48,765 nucleotides of DNA, taken from positions 1 to 48,765 of the forward strand of contig JABMNO010000069.1 of the NCBI GenBank assembly GCA_013204555.1, in the 5' to 3' direction. The position numbers were made by a program, and so were the translations under genes. Positions 7,173 to 14,727 of this stretch are shown here, piece by piece (the first letter of the stretch is position 1; every line of letters starts with the position of its first letter). The notes beneath the pieces were generated by a model. It was not told the DNA's origin. It saw only the letters and a list, made by a program, of their open reading frames with translations, and searched no databases. The DNA is from Chloroflexota bacterium. GTDB lineage: Bacteria; Chloroflexota; Dehalococcoidia; Lucifugimonadales; Lucifugimonadaceae.

Positions 7173-9245
7173 ATGCAGACATTAGCGCAGCCGATGGCGG
7201 ACCGCGAACGCCTGAGTCTGGAACTTGAACCCGGTAGCCGCAGCCATCGCTTGCGGGACATGCACTGGCAGAAGACCCACGAAGTGGCGGTGGTCCGTAG
7301 ACCCGTTGCGGGCAGTGGCGAGACCACGATGACCGGCCATGCCCGAGATTTTGCCAGTCTTCTGGAATCCAGCGAACCGTTCATTCAGCCCAACGAATTG
7401 ATCGTTGGTACCTGTCTGGCGACTCCCGAGGTCGAGGGAACGATCGACCTCGGAGAGTACGACCCTCACTATCCTCCGGGCCATGCCATGTTGCTGTCCA
7501 GAGGTCTGCCCGGGATGCGAGATGAGGCACGAGCGAAGCTTCAGGTCGAGACCGACCCGGAGAGTCGGGATTTCCTGCGTGGCGTGGAGATCTCCTACGA
7601 TGCCGCATGCCGGTATGTTGAGAGATGTGCCAGGCATGCCGAGGACTCGGCATTGACCGAAGCCGACCCGGCCCGTCAGGCTGAGTTGGAACGCATATCT
7701 GCTATCTGCCACGAGTTGGCGAGCGGCGTTCCGACGTCCTTCCACTCAGCACTTCAACTTCTGCAATTCGTTCGCGTCTTCGGCGGGCGAGGATGCATCG
7801 GACGCTTCGACCAGTGGATGTACCCGTTCTACCGGCGAGACATCGACGAGGGGCGTATCACCCATGAAGAGGCGAAGGAACTACTGGAGTGCCTCTTCGT
7901 CAAACTCAACCATTTTCCTGCGGCCAACCAGGCCGATAACGATACCCTGCGCAATATATCCGTCGCCGGGCAGACCCCGGATGGCCGTGACGCCTCCAAC
8001 GAACTCACCTACATGTGCATTGAGGCGTCAGGAAAGCTGATGCTGCCCGAACCGAAGATCAACGTGAGGTTCTTTTCGGGCTCCCCACTGGGTCTGACGC
8101 GCGCTAGCGCACGGGTGCTGGCAAAGGGAGCCAACACGCTGGCGATTTTCAACGATGAGGTCGCCGTCCCCTCACTGGTGAAGCTGGGCATCTCGTTGGA
8201 GGAAGCCCGGGACTACTGCAACGATGGCTGCTCCGAGCTGATTATGGGTGGTAAAGGCACCATCAAGTTCAGGGTCCATGATGCGTTGCCTGTGCTCAAC
8301 GACCTTGTGCTTGATGCCGAGGACGGACGCTATTCAACGTTCGATGAAGTGATGGCGGACTTCAAATCCAGGCTGGACCGGTTGATGCCGGAGGAGCCGG
8401 GCCCCGCGCGGCCGATCACCTTTCCTTTCTTTGCCGCTGGCATTGAGGATTGCCTCGCTCAAGCCTCTCCACTGGCCGCTCGATACGCCATCAACGGCAG
8501 CATTCTGGCGCAAGTTGGTAATGCTGCGGACGGTCTTGCTGCCATCAAGAAACTCATCTTTGACGACGGCGTCCTGACGTGGGAACGGCTACGCGGCGCT
8601 CTGGAGGCCGATTTCGTCGGGTATGAGCCGCTCCGCCAGAGGCTCAAGAATCGAACCGCCAAATACGGCAACGACGACGATTACGTTGACGCGATAGTGA
8701 AGGAGATCGCTGAGCACTTCTGCGATGGCGTTCACGAGAGATCTGGCAACGGTGAGGGACCTGGCGGCAAGTGGGCGCCCGGGTTCATGTCCTTTGGCAT
8801 TCACCGCAAAAGTGACACTCCAGCCTCGCCGGACGGCAGGCGTAGAGGTGAACTGACGGCCAACAGTTTCTCGCCGTCCGTGGGCATGGACAGAAATGGC
8901 CCGACGGCGGCGCTGCGGTCGGTAGCCAAGGTGGACCTGACCAGGGCATCTCATGGCTCCGTGTTCGATATCGCCCTGCACTCGGCAATCGTCAAAGGCG
9001 ATGACGCCTTTGAGAAGTTCGTGGCACTTCTGGCTACGTTCCTCAAGATGCGTTCAGCAGCCACCCTGCAACTGAATGTCATCGACCGGGACACCCTGCT
9101 CAGAGCGCGTGAGAACCCCGATTTGCCGGAGTTCCGGACGCTCATCGTTCGCGTATGGGGCTTCTCCGCTGTCTTCGTGGACTTGCCGGAAGGGCTGCAG
9201 GATCATGTGCTGGCTCGCACAGAGCACGGCTCACTGTCAGCCTGA
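7173..9245 (+). CDS. Glycyl radical enzyme (PFL-like), unassigned subfamily
   Basis: Protein of about 690 residues from ATG 7173 (a longer frame opens at ATG 7080). It has the PFL domain (DELIVG-like NELIVGTCL near the N-terminus), the catalytic cysteine loop YCNDGCSELIMGG (Cys at about 353 from this start) and the C-terminal glycyl radical motif RVWGFSAVFVDLPEGLQD with RTEHG. Both radical residues are present, so it is probably active with the divergent activase. It is short for the family (commonly nearer 790 residues). The tryptophan before the radical glycine and GCSE rather than GCVE do not match choline lyase, glycerol dehydratase or PFL signatures I recognise. Start 7173 is preferred because a GGAAACGGAAA stretch precedes it and the extra N-terminal residues look non-conserved. 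Substrate unknown. Confidence 0.88.
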   Translation: MQTLAQPMADRERLSLELEPGSRSHRLRDMHWQKTHEVAVVRRPVAGSGETTMTGHARDFASLLESSEPFIQPNELIVGTCLATPEVEGTIDLGEYDPHYPPGHAMLLSRGLPGMRDEARAKLQVETDPESRDFLRGVEISYDAACRYVERCARHAEDSALTEADPARQAELERISAICHELASGVPTSFHSALQLLQFVRVFGGRGCIGRFDQWMYPFYRRDIDEGRITHEEAKELLECLFVKLNHFPAANQADNDTLRNISVAGQTPDGRDASNELTYMCIEASGKLMLPEPKINVRFFSGSPLGLTRASARVLAKGANTLAIFNDEVAVPSLVKLGISLEEARDYCNDGCSELIMGGKGTIKFRVHDALPVLNDLVLDAEDGRYSTFDEVMADFKSRLDRLMPEEPGPARPITFPFFAAGIEDCLAQASPLAARYAINGSILAQVGNAADGLAAIKKLIFDDGVLTWERLRGALEADFVGYEPLRQRLKNRTAKYGNDDDYVDAIVKEIAEHFCDGVHERSGNGEGPGGKWAPGFMSFGIHRKSDTPASPDGRRRGELTANSFSPSVGMDRNGPTAALRSVAKVDLTRASHGSVFDIALHSAIVKGDDAFEKFVALLATFLKMRSAATLQLNVIDRDTLLRARENPDLPEFRTLIVRVWGFSAVFVDLPEGLQDHVLARTEHGSLSA

Positions 9246-9454
9246 CGGCTCTTGGTGAAAGCGGGGCCTCACTCCTGGAGATTTCCGGGACATGGGGCGG
9301 ATATGACTCGCTATTAGAGACCGAGAGAACGGCTCGTCCTCCCGGTCTCACGAACGACTACTCTCGGCGTCCAATCGCTTTACGCCTTCAATATCTCGCG
9401 TTGGGCAAGCACGCATTCCAGCCATCGCTCCCCCAGTTCGCACAGCTGGAATTG
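9246..9454. other. Convergent intergenic gap
   Basis: About 210 bp between two genes that end towards each other. A loose inverted repeat GAGACCG...CGGTCTC (about 9318-9350) could form a weak stem, but there is no T-run. Nothing else seen. Confidence 0.4.
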
Positions 9455-10246
9455 TTACCCTGGCTGTTGTTCGGCCACTATCGGATTTGATAGCACTCCG
9501 ATACCTACCACCTCAACATCAACGACCTGTCCCGACTGCAATGTCTCAGGGTGACCTGACGTTCCGGACCAGACGATGTCGCCCGGGTTGAGCGTTATGT
9601 GTTGGCTGATGAAGCTGATAATTGTTCCAAAGTCGAAATACATATCTGCCGTTGGGACACGTTCCACTTCTTTTCCATCGATGCGGACGATCATGTCTCC
9701 GCCCTCACGTGGATTGAAATCTGTTTCGATCCAGGGGCCTATGGGCGCAAAGGTGTCCGCACCTTTGGCTCTCCACATGGAAAAGTCATTGACTTGCCAG
9801 TCGCGCTCAGAAACATCATTTCCGCACGTGTAGCCCAGAATCCTGTTCCACGCCTCGTCTGGATCGACACGCCGCGTCGTAGCGCCAATGATGGCGAGAC
9901 ACTCCCCCTCGTATTCGATACCGACTTTCGAGTCGTACGGGATAACTATGGGATCGTTGGGACCACTGAGGGAGCTGATCGCTTTGAGCCACGGTTCCGG
10001 CGTCGGTAACATTTCGGCGTTACCGGTAATTGCCGCCGCCATTTTGAGGTGAGCCTCAAAGTTGACGCCGGGTCCAAACATCTGAGTTGGCGTCACGGGA
10101 GCAAGTAGTTTTACGGCCTGCAGTGCGTGAGTCGTTCCGGTGGTCTTGAACTCACCGAATATGTCGCCTTCAATCTGGTTAATTACGTCGCCTTCGACTA
10201 CGCCGCAATGAATCGCTCCGTCAACTTCAAATCGGGCTATTTTCAT
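9455..10246 (-). CDS. Fumarylacetoacetate hydrolase (FAH) family protein
   Basis: Protein of 263 residues with the full FAH C-terminal fold. Visible are VTPTQMFGPGVNFEAHLK, the metal-ligand strand EYEGECLAIIGA (about 110-121), YTCGNDVSERDWQ (about 137-149), GADTFAPIGPWI, and near the end LNPGDIVWSGTSGH followed by VVDVEVVGIGVLSNP. Family members hydrolyse C-C bonds in acylpyruvates, decarboxylate oxaloacetate or isomerise/hydrate catabolic keto acids using Mg2+ or Mn2+. The exact reaction is not readable. It is followed in the same direction of transcription by nothing closer than the convergent glycyl radical gene, and its upstream neighbour 57 bp away is a UroD-like gene on the same strand, suggesting a shared transcript. 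Confidence 0.9.
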   Translation of the reverse strand: MKIARFEVDGAIHCGVVEGDVINQIEGDIFGEFKTTGTTHALQAVKLLAPVTPTQMFGPGVNFEAHLKMAAAITGNAEMLPTPEPWLKAISSLSGPNDPIVIPYDSKVGIEYEGECLAIIGATTRRVDPDEAWNRILGYTCGNDVSERDWQVNDFSMWRAKGADTFAPIGPWIETDFNPREGGDMIVRIDGKEVERVPTADMYFDFGTIISFISQHITLNPGDIVWSGTSGHPETLQSGQVVDVEVVGIGVLSNPIVAEQQPG

Positions 10247-10303
10247 GATTACCTCCAGTCAATCGAATGTGTTGGTCGTCGCATGATAACCGCGGACGGC
10301 TCC

Positions 10304-11392
10304 CTACATTTCGCTGCTGAACGCCCATGGCGATATGCACAACCCTTCAGACGGCAATTCATCGAGCAACATGTTTAGCTCATCTCGGGTCATGTCACCC
10401 ATGATGAAGAGTGGCTTTTCTTCAAGTACGCGCTTGAAGATCGGCATCAGTGTTTTGACCGTGTTTGGAGTTGATCCGGTGTCGAGTGATACTTGCACGG
10501 CCGTGGGGTACTTGTCCTTCAGAAGAACTTCCATGTGGTGCAGGTAGCCGGAGTGTGTGTGGCATACCGAGTAATCGAACGCCGAGCAGATTTCGCGATC
10601 GAACGGGAAGAAGAACTCCTCGTAGGTCTTGGCCGATACGCTGGACGCTACATCACACTGCGTCCTGACCACCGTGCCGGGGCTCCATACACCGAAGGCG
10701 TTGGTGTATCCACCTTCAAGTGGCGTGACCTGAGCCTGCTGCCCCTTTGCGCATTTGATGAACGCCTCCGTGGCCTTCTCGTTCAGCCTCTGCAACCCAA
10801 CCGGGTCATCGTATACAGCGAAACACATCTCGCTGTGACCAAGTACGGCCGAAGCAAGGTCGATCGGCCCGCGTTGCAATGATTGCGTGACCTGGTACTG
10901 GCCCTCTGAGGCCTCTTGAAGTTGATGCGCATAGTCAGTGAGCAGCTTGTACCAGGCGTTATCTTCGGTCTTGGGTATCAAGTCGGTATCAGCCAGGTCC
11001 TTGAGCCATGGTTCGGAGTAGATCGAACCGGTGTCCAATCGCGGGACCACTGGACAGCCCAGCGTCGCCTCCACCCAGACCATCTTGCCAAGGGGAGCGC
11101 GTGTGACCAGCAGATCGCCAACGACCTGCGGGCCGGGGCCAATGTTTTTAGCGGTCCGTAACGGGAACTCTTCAACGTCCAGGATGAGTTTGGGATCGAT
11201 AACATCGGCCTCGATCGCCTCGCCCTGCGTGGATAGGATCGTGCCGTCTGCGAGCGGGATTGCGATGCCATGGAGGGGGGCGAATAGCGAGTCCTCAGCC
11301 TCGGACACGTTCAGCAGCGGAGCGCTTGCCGGTTCCCGGGTCCAGAACCCGCGATGTCGATCAAGCAATTCCGTTAATTCGGGCGCGAGCAT
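10304..11392 (-). CDS. Uroporphyrinogen decarboxylase-like protein, divergent (UroD-like 1)
   Basis: Protein of 362 residues resembling the UroD/MtaA-type TIM barrel: it has the domain length and internal pattern, with LQRGPIDLASAVLGHSEMCFAVYDDP at about 185-210 as the characteristic helix. In corrinoid methyltransferases of this superfamily the zinc site is an HxCG motif plus a late Cys. Here the equivalent region reads CHTHSGYLHH (His 278 and His 280), with a late Cys in GLCISP, so the site is altered. It probably does not act as a porphyrin decarboxylase, since no heme genes are nearby. It is upstream of the FAH gene on the same strand and divergent from the corrinoid protein gene. Methyl-transfer function is inferred from context. 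Confidence 0.75.
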   Translation of the reverse strand: MLAPELTELLDRHRGFWTREPASAPLLNVSEAEDSLFAPLHGIAIPLADGTILSTQGEAIEADVIDPKLILDVEEFPLRTAKNIGPGPQVVGDLLVTRAPLGKMVWVEATLGCPVVPRLDTGSIYSEPWLKDLADTDLIPKTEDNAWYKLLTDYAHQLQEASEGQYQVTQSLQRGPIDLASAVLGHSEMCFAVYDDPVGLQRLNEKATEAFIKCAKGQQAQVTPLEGGYTNAFGVWSPGTVVRTQCDVASSVSAKTYEEFFFPFDREICSAFDYSVCHTHSGYLHHMEVLLKDKYPTAVQVSLDTGSTPNTVKTLMPIFKRVLEEKPLFIMGDMTRDELNMLLDELPSEGLCISPWAFSSEM

Positions 11393-11613
11393 AGATCATC
11401 TCCATCCGGCGCCGAACAAGTTGATCAGTGATCCCATTCTGTTGGATTTCCTGATGCTGTCATTTTGCTCGCGGTAGGCCGCAGGTGCAACAAGTCCTCA
11501 CGCTAACCTCGCGCCGGATATCTCGCACCGAACCAAGTTTTGTGCCAATGTTGGCGCAGGTGCAGTCATCGGGGCGGCGCTCTACTCAGCACGTATCAGC
11601 AGTATGGTGATCT
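11393..11613. promoter_or_regulatory. Divergent intergenic region between UroD-like 1 and the corrinoid gene
   Basis: A 221-bp region from which two genes diverge, so it must hold two promoters, but I could not place convincing -35/-10 pairs. I looked for a cobalamin riboswitch (B12 box) and did not see one. Confidence 0.4.
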
Positions 11614-12246
11614 ATGGATTTCCAAGAACTCAGCGACAAAGTGATCACGGGCGACGCGCCCGGTGCAGCGAGTTGGACAGAGGCGGCTCTGGCAGGCGGA
11701 GTTGAGCCCCGCGACATAATCGACAAGGGTCTGATCCCCGGAATGGACGTGGTCGGCGCCCGTTTCAAGAGCGGCGAATACTATATGCCGGAGGTACTGA
11801 TCTCCGCACGAGCCATGACCGCGTCACTGGAGCTTGTCCGCCCTCTAATCGCTGCGTCAGATAGCGAGGCCCGAGGAACAATCGTCATCGGTACGGTGCT
11901 CGGGGACCTACACGACATTGGCAAGAACCTCGTTCGAATGATGCTTGAAGGAGCGGGATTCAACGTCATTGATCTGGGAGTGGATGTCTCACCCGACGCA
12001 TTTGTTAAGGCGATTGAGGAGACGAAAGCAGACATCGTCTGCATGTCTGCGCTGCTCACGACCACGATGGACAACATGGGCAGCATCATCAAGGCCATCT
12101 CGGAGGCTGAGTTACGGGGTGAGGTCCAGGTTATGATCGGCGGCGCACCGGTGTCCGCTGCGTTCGCCGAGAAGATTGGCGCTGACGGCTACGCTGAAGA
12201 CGCCGCAACCGCCGTGGAATTGGCTCATCGTCTGATCAAGGTTTAG
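11614..12246 (+). CDS. Methyltransferase cognate corrinoid protein (B12-binding)
   Basis: Protein of 210 residues, the standard size for MtaC/MtbC/MtmC-like carriers. The N-terminal helical cap has the family string DKGLIPGMDVVGARFKSGEY (about 38-57). The Rossmann B12 domain contains GDLHDIGKN with the cobalt-ligating His at residue 100, then DLGVDVSPDAFV, SALLTTTMDNM and the late IGGAPVSAAFAEKIGADGYA. It carries a methyl group on Co between a substrate-specific methyltransferase and an acceptor methyltransferase. The flanking UroD-like proteins are the expected partners. No dedicated corrinoid reductive activase (RamA type) is seen in the window. Confidence 0.95.
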   Translation: MDFQELSDKVITGDAPGAASWTEAALAGGVEPRDIIDKGLIPGMDVVGARFKSGEYYMPEVLISARAMTASLELVRPLIAASDSEARGTIVIGTVLGDLHDIGKNLVRMMLEGAGFNVIDLGVDVSPDAFVKAIEETKADIVCMSALLTTTMDNMGSIIKAISEAELRGEVQVMIGGAPVSAAFAEKIGADGYAEDAATAVELAHRLIKV

Positions 12247-12304
12247 TTCGGGTCGGCGCCTCTCACGCGATGACCTCGTTGAGTACCCGGACGGAACCTA
12301 CGGC

Positions 12305-13549
12305 CTAATAATCGCGGAACCGCCTGTACGTATCGAACATCGAGACAATGTTCTCAGGTGGTACTCCGGGCGTGATGTTGTGGCAGGCAGCGAACATGAA
12401 TCCGCCGCCAGGTGCGAACTCAGCGATCTTGCCTTCAACGTCCGTGGCCACATCTTCAGGTGTCCCGAAGGGCAACGAACCCTGAGTGTCCACACCGCCG
12501 CCCCAGAAGACCAGGTCTTTTCCGTACTCCCTCTTTAGTACGCCTGGGTCCATATCGGCGGCCGAGGTCTGAACCGGGTTGATGATGTCCAGTCCGATGT
12601 CGATGAGGTCCGGCAGGAGGGGAGCTATCGACCCGCAACTGTGCAAGAAGATGAAAATGTCAGGCCGCTTCTTTTTGATGAGGTCGTACATCACCTTGAA
12701 TCTAGGCTTGAATATCTCCCGGAACATTGCTGGTGACATGAATGGGCGATTCTGTACGCCAAGGTCGTCATTCAACTTGATGACGTTCACGTATGGCCCG
12801 GCAGCATCAAGTTGTTTTTCCACGGATGCGAGGTTCATCTCAAGAATGTGGTCAAGCAATATCTCGGTGTTGCGACGGTCGGCTGCGAGATCCATGAGCA
12901 AATAGTCGGTTCGTCGAAGGAACTGAGCCGACTCAAACAGGCTTGTGCCAGAGTTCATCATGATGGCGTAATCCGTGTTTTCGTAGAGGTCGCGCGCTGC
13001 CTCGCCCAACAGGCGCGGGAACTCTGGATCTGCGGAGAGGTGTGCAAGCGGACGCGGCAGCCTGGCCCAGATAGTTTTGCCTGCGTACTTCTCAGGGTGT
13101 GCATACTCGGCGGGGTCAACATCTTCCATCGGGTAGTACGTCTGATCGAAAAACTGGCCGCTCTCAGGCTTTCTACCAAGAACCGTGCCATCTTCAGCCC
13201 GGCATACCCAATCATCGCCATCCCGCTCCAGCGCAATCCATGGTGGGATCTTCGCCCACGTTCCATCGTTGAGCTCCCAATCCTGCCATCCAGAGGTATC
13301 TAGCGAGTAAGCCCGCGTGACATCGACTACGTCCACCTCAAAGCGATCGAGGTACCACTGCTCCGGCATGGCCAGTTGTTGGATGATGTCGTAGATAGCT
13401 GTCGAGCCCTCTGTGATTCCGAGATGTCGTTTGAGAGCACCGTAAGGTTCCGCCGCAATTGAGGTCACTGAGCATGATCCAGAATCCAGCGGGACTCGGT
13501 CTGGCTCTTCATGCCGGAGTGTTTTCAGTACGCGCTCTCTTGAGTTCAT
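12305..13549 (-). CDS. UroD-family (corrinoid methyltransferase-type) protein with intact zinc motif (UroD-like 2)
   Basis: Protein of 414 residues. The start MNSRERVLKTLRHEEPDRVP is the classic opening of the UroD/MtaA superfamily. FIFLHSCGS has His 302 and Cys 304, and the C-terminal part has FWGGGVDTQGSLPFGTPED and MFAACHNITPGVPPENI, whose Cys completes a His-Cys-Cys zinc site as in MtaA/MtbA methyltransferases. It is thus the best candidate in this locus for a methyltransferase working with the corrinoid protein, whose gene converges on it with a 58-bp gap. Direction of methyl transfer and substrate are unknown. Confidence 0.88.
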   Translation of the reverse strand: MNSRERVLKTLRHEEPDRVPLDSGSCSVTSIAAEPYGALKRHLGITEGSTAIYDIIQQLAMPEQWYLDRFEVDVVDVTRAYSLDTSGWQDWELNDGTWAKIPPWIALERDGDDWVCRAEDGTVLGRKPESGQFFDQTYYPMEDVDPAEYAHPEKYAGKTIWARLPRPLAHLSADPEFPRLLGEAARDLYENTDYAIMMNSGTSLFESAQFLRRTDYLLMDLAADRRNTEILLDHILEMNLASVEKQLDAAGPYVNVIKLNDDLGVQNRPFMSPAMFREIFKPRFKVMYDLIKKKRPDIFIFLHSCGSIAPLLPDLIDIGLDIINPVQTSAADMDPGVLKREYGKDLVFWGGGVDTQGSLPFGTPEDVATDVEGKIAEFAPGGGFMFAACHNITPGVPPENIVSMFDTYRRFRDY

Positions 13550-13931
13550 TCGGTGCTACCTACCTTCATCGTTCGGCATGGTAATGGCGGTTTTCGAACC
13601 TACCAATGGTCCGTTTAATATGAGGCAATTCGTGAATTGCCACTACGACCGCCCTCTTGCACGGCGGCATTGTCGTCGATACACAAATCTCGGATGTACG
13701 CCGAGTATGGCGGGATTCTCTATCGGATCGTGTGAGTTAGATGTGACGGATCAGACGGCACGTTTCGAGCCATTAGTTAGAGTCCGCGTAGCATGCACAG
13801 TACAATGTTGAGCACGCACTCCTGTTTTCGACCGACGCCATCGAACTCAGGAATTTATGCTGTACGTTGGGCTAATGCCCACGATTGCAGATTAGTCGGC
13901 AGTAACCACTGTCCGGGGGTGTCGAAGTTTC
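13550..13931. other. Long intergenic region before the DUF1638 gene
   Basis: About 380 bp with no convincing gene. It contains a degenerate copy of the short palindromic repeat at 13619-13647. It separates two divergent genes, so it should hold promoters, but none is clear. No B12 box was recognised. Confidence 0.45.
13619..13647. repeat. Short palindromic repeat, degenerate copy with alternative core
   Basis: The perfect core GGCAATTCGTGAATTGCC (13624-13641) is followed by ACTACG. This matches the outline GTAGGGGC-core-GCCCCTAC of the copies at 36007, 43134 and 48736 but with a different core, so the outer arm is only partly kept. Confidence 0.5.
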
Positions 13932-14711
13932 ATGACCCACTACGTTGCACTTACCTGCTCCGCCCTGGCCCGCACGATCTACGCTGGAGCGGCGACCTCG
14001 TCAGCCACAATCTCGGTTCAACTAATGGATCAGGGGCTGCACGTGGCGCCCGGTAATCTCCGAAAAAAGCTTCAGGCGCAGATCGACTTGATCGAGCCAG
14101 ATTCTTGCGACGCTGTGTTGATGGTCTACGGAATCTGCGGGATGTCTACCCTGGGACTCAAAGCAAGGCACGCCCCACTGGTGATACCTCGTGTTCACGA
14201 CTGTGTGGCGCTGTATCTTGGCTCACACAAGCGATATCTTGAGGAGTTCAACGCCCAGCCGGGAACCTACTGGTACAGCGCCGACTATCTTGAGCGGAAG
14301 GGCAAAGACGGAGGCGGAATTGGCGCGAGCTTTTCTGGCAACTCCGAAGAGTTGCGGCAGGAGTACGTGGAGAAGTACGGCGAGGATAACGCCGAGTATT
14401 TGATGGAAGTTATGGGCGAGTGGGGCAAGCACTACACCCGTGCCGCGTTTATCGAGACCGGAACGATTGGCGGCGGTAAGTTTGAGGAGACAGCACGCGA
14501 CGAAGCAGACCGCCGAGGGTGGAATTTCGAACGTTTGCTTGGCGACTCGCGGCTACTGGATATGCTTTTGCGCGGTGAGTGGGGCGAAGACGAGTTCCTT
14601 GTAGTTCAGCCGGGCGAAGAGATCGGCGAATCGTTCGACGAGGGATTGATCCTGGCCAAACCGACAGAACTAACGGAACTGGCGGAGCAACCGATCGCAC
14701 CTCGGGACTAA
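13932..14711 (+). CDS. DUF1638 domain-containing protein
   Basis: Protein of 259 residues matching DUF1638 by its ordered pattern. The N-terminal YVALTCSALAR has an early cysteine, then IEPDSCDAVLMVYGICGMST (about 57-76), PLVIPRVHDCVALYLGSHKRY (about 88-108), and QPGTYWYSADYLERKG. The three conserved cysteines (in TCSALA, YGICG and VHDC) suggest a metal or cofactor site. DUF1638 has no assigned biochemical function that I know of, and it often lies near corrinoid methyltransferase genes. Here it stands between two UroD-like genes and near a corrinoid protein. The next gene converges with a 16-bp gap. Confidence 0.9.
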   Translation: MTHYVALTCSALARTIYAGAATSSATISVQLMDQGLHVAPGNLRKKLQAQIDLIEPDSCDAVLMVYGICGMSTLGLKARHAPLVIPRVHDCVALYLGSHKRYLEEFNAQPGTYWYSADYLERKGKDGGGIGASFSGNSEELRQEYVEKYGEDNAEYLMEVMGEWGKHYTRAAFIETGTIGGGKFEETARDEADRRGWNFERLLGDSRLLDMLLRGEWGEDEFLVVQPGEEIGESFDEGLILAKPTELTELAEQPIAPRD

Positions 14712-14727
14712 CTGATCCAGATACGAG

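Noticed and set aside
11393..13931. Cobalamin riboswitch near the corrinoid and UroD-like genes
   Set aside because: I looked for the B12 box and the G-rich core in both long intergenic regions and found nothing convincing; a GGCAGTAACCACTG stretch at about 13899 does not fit.
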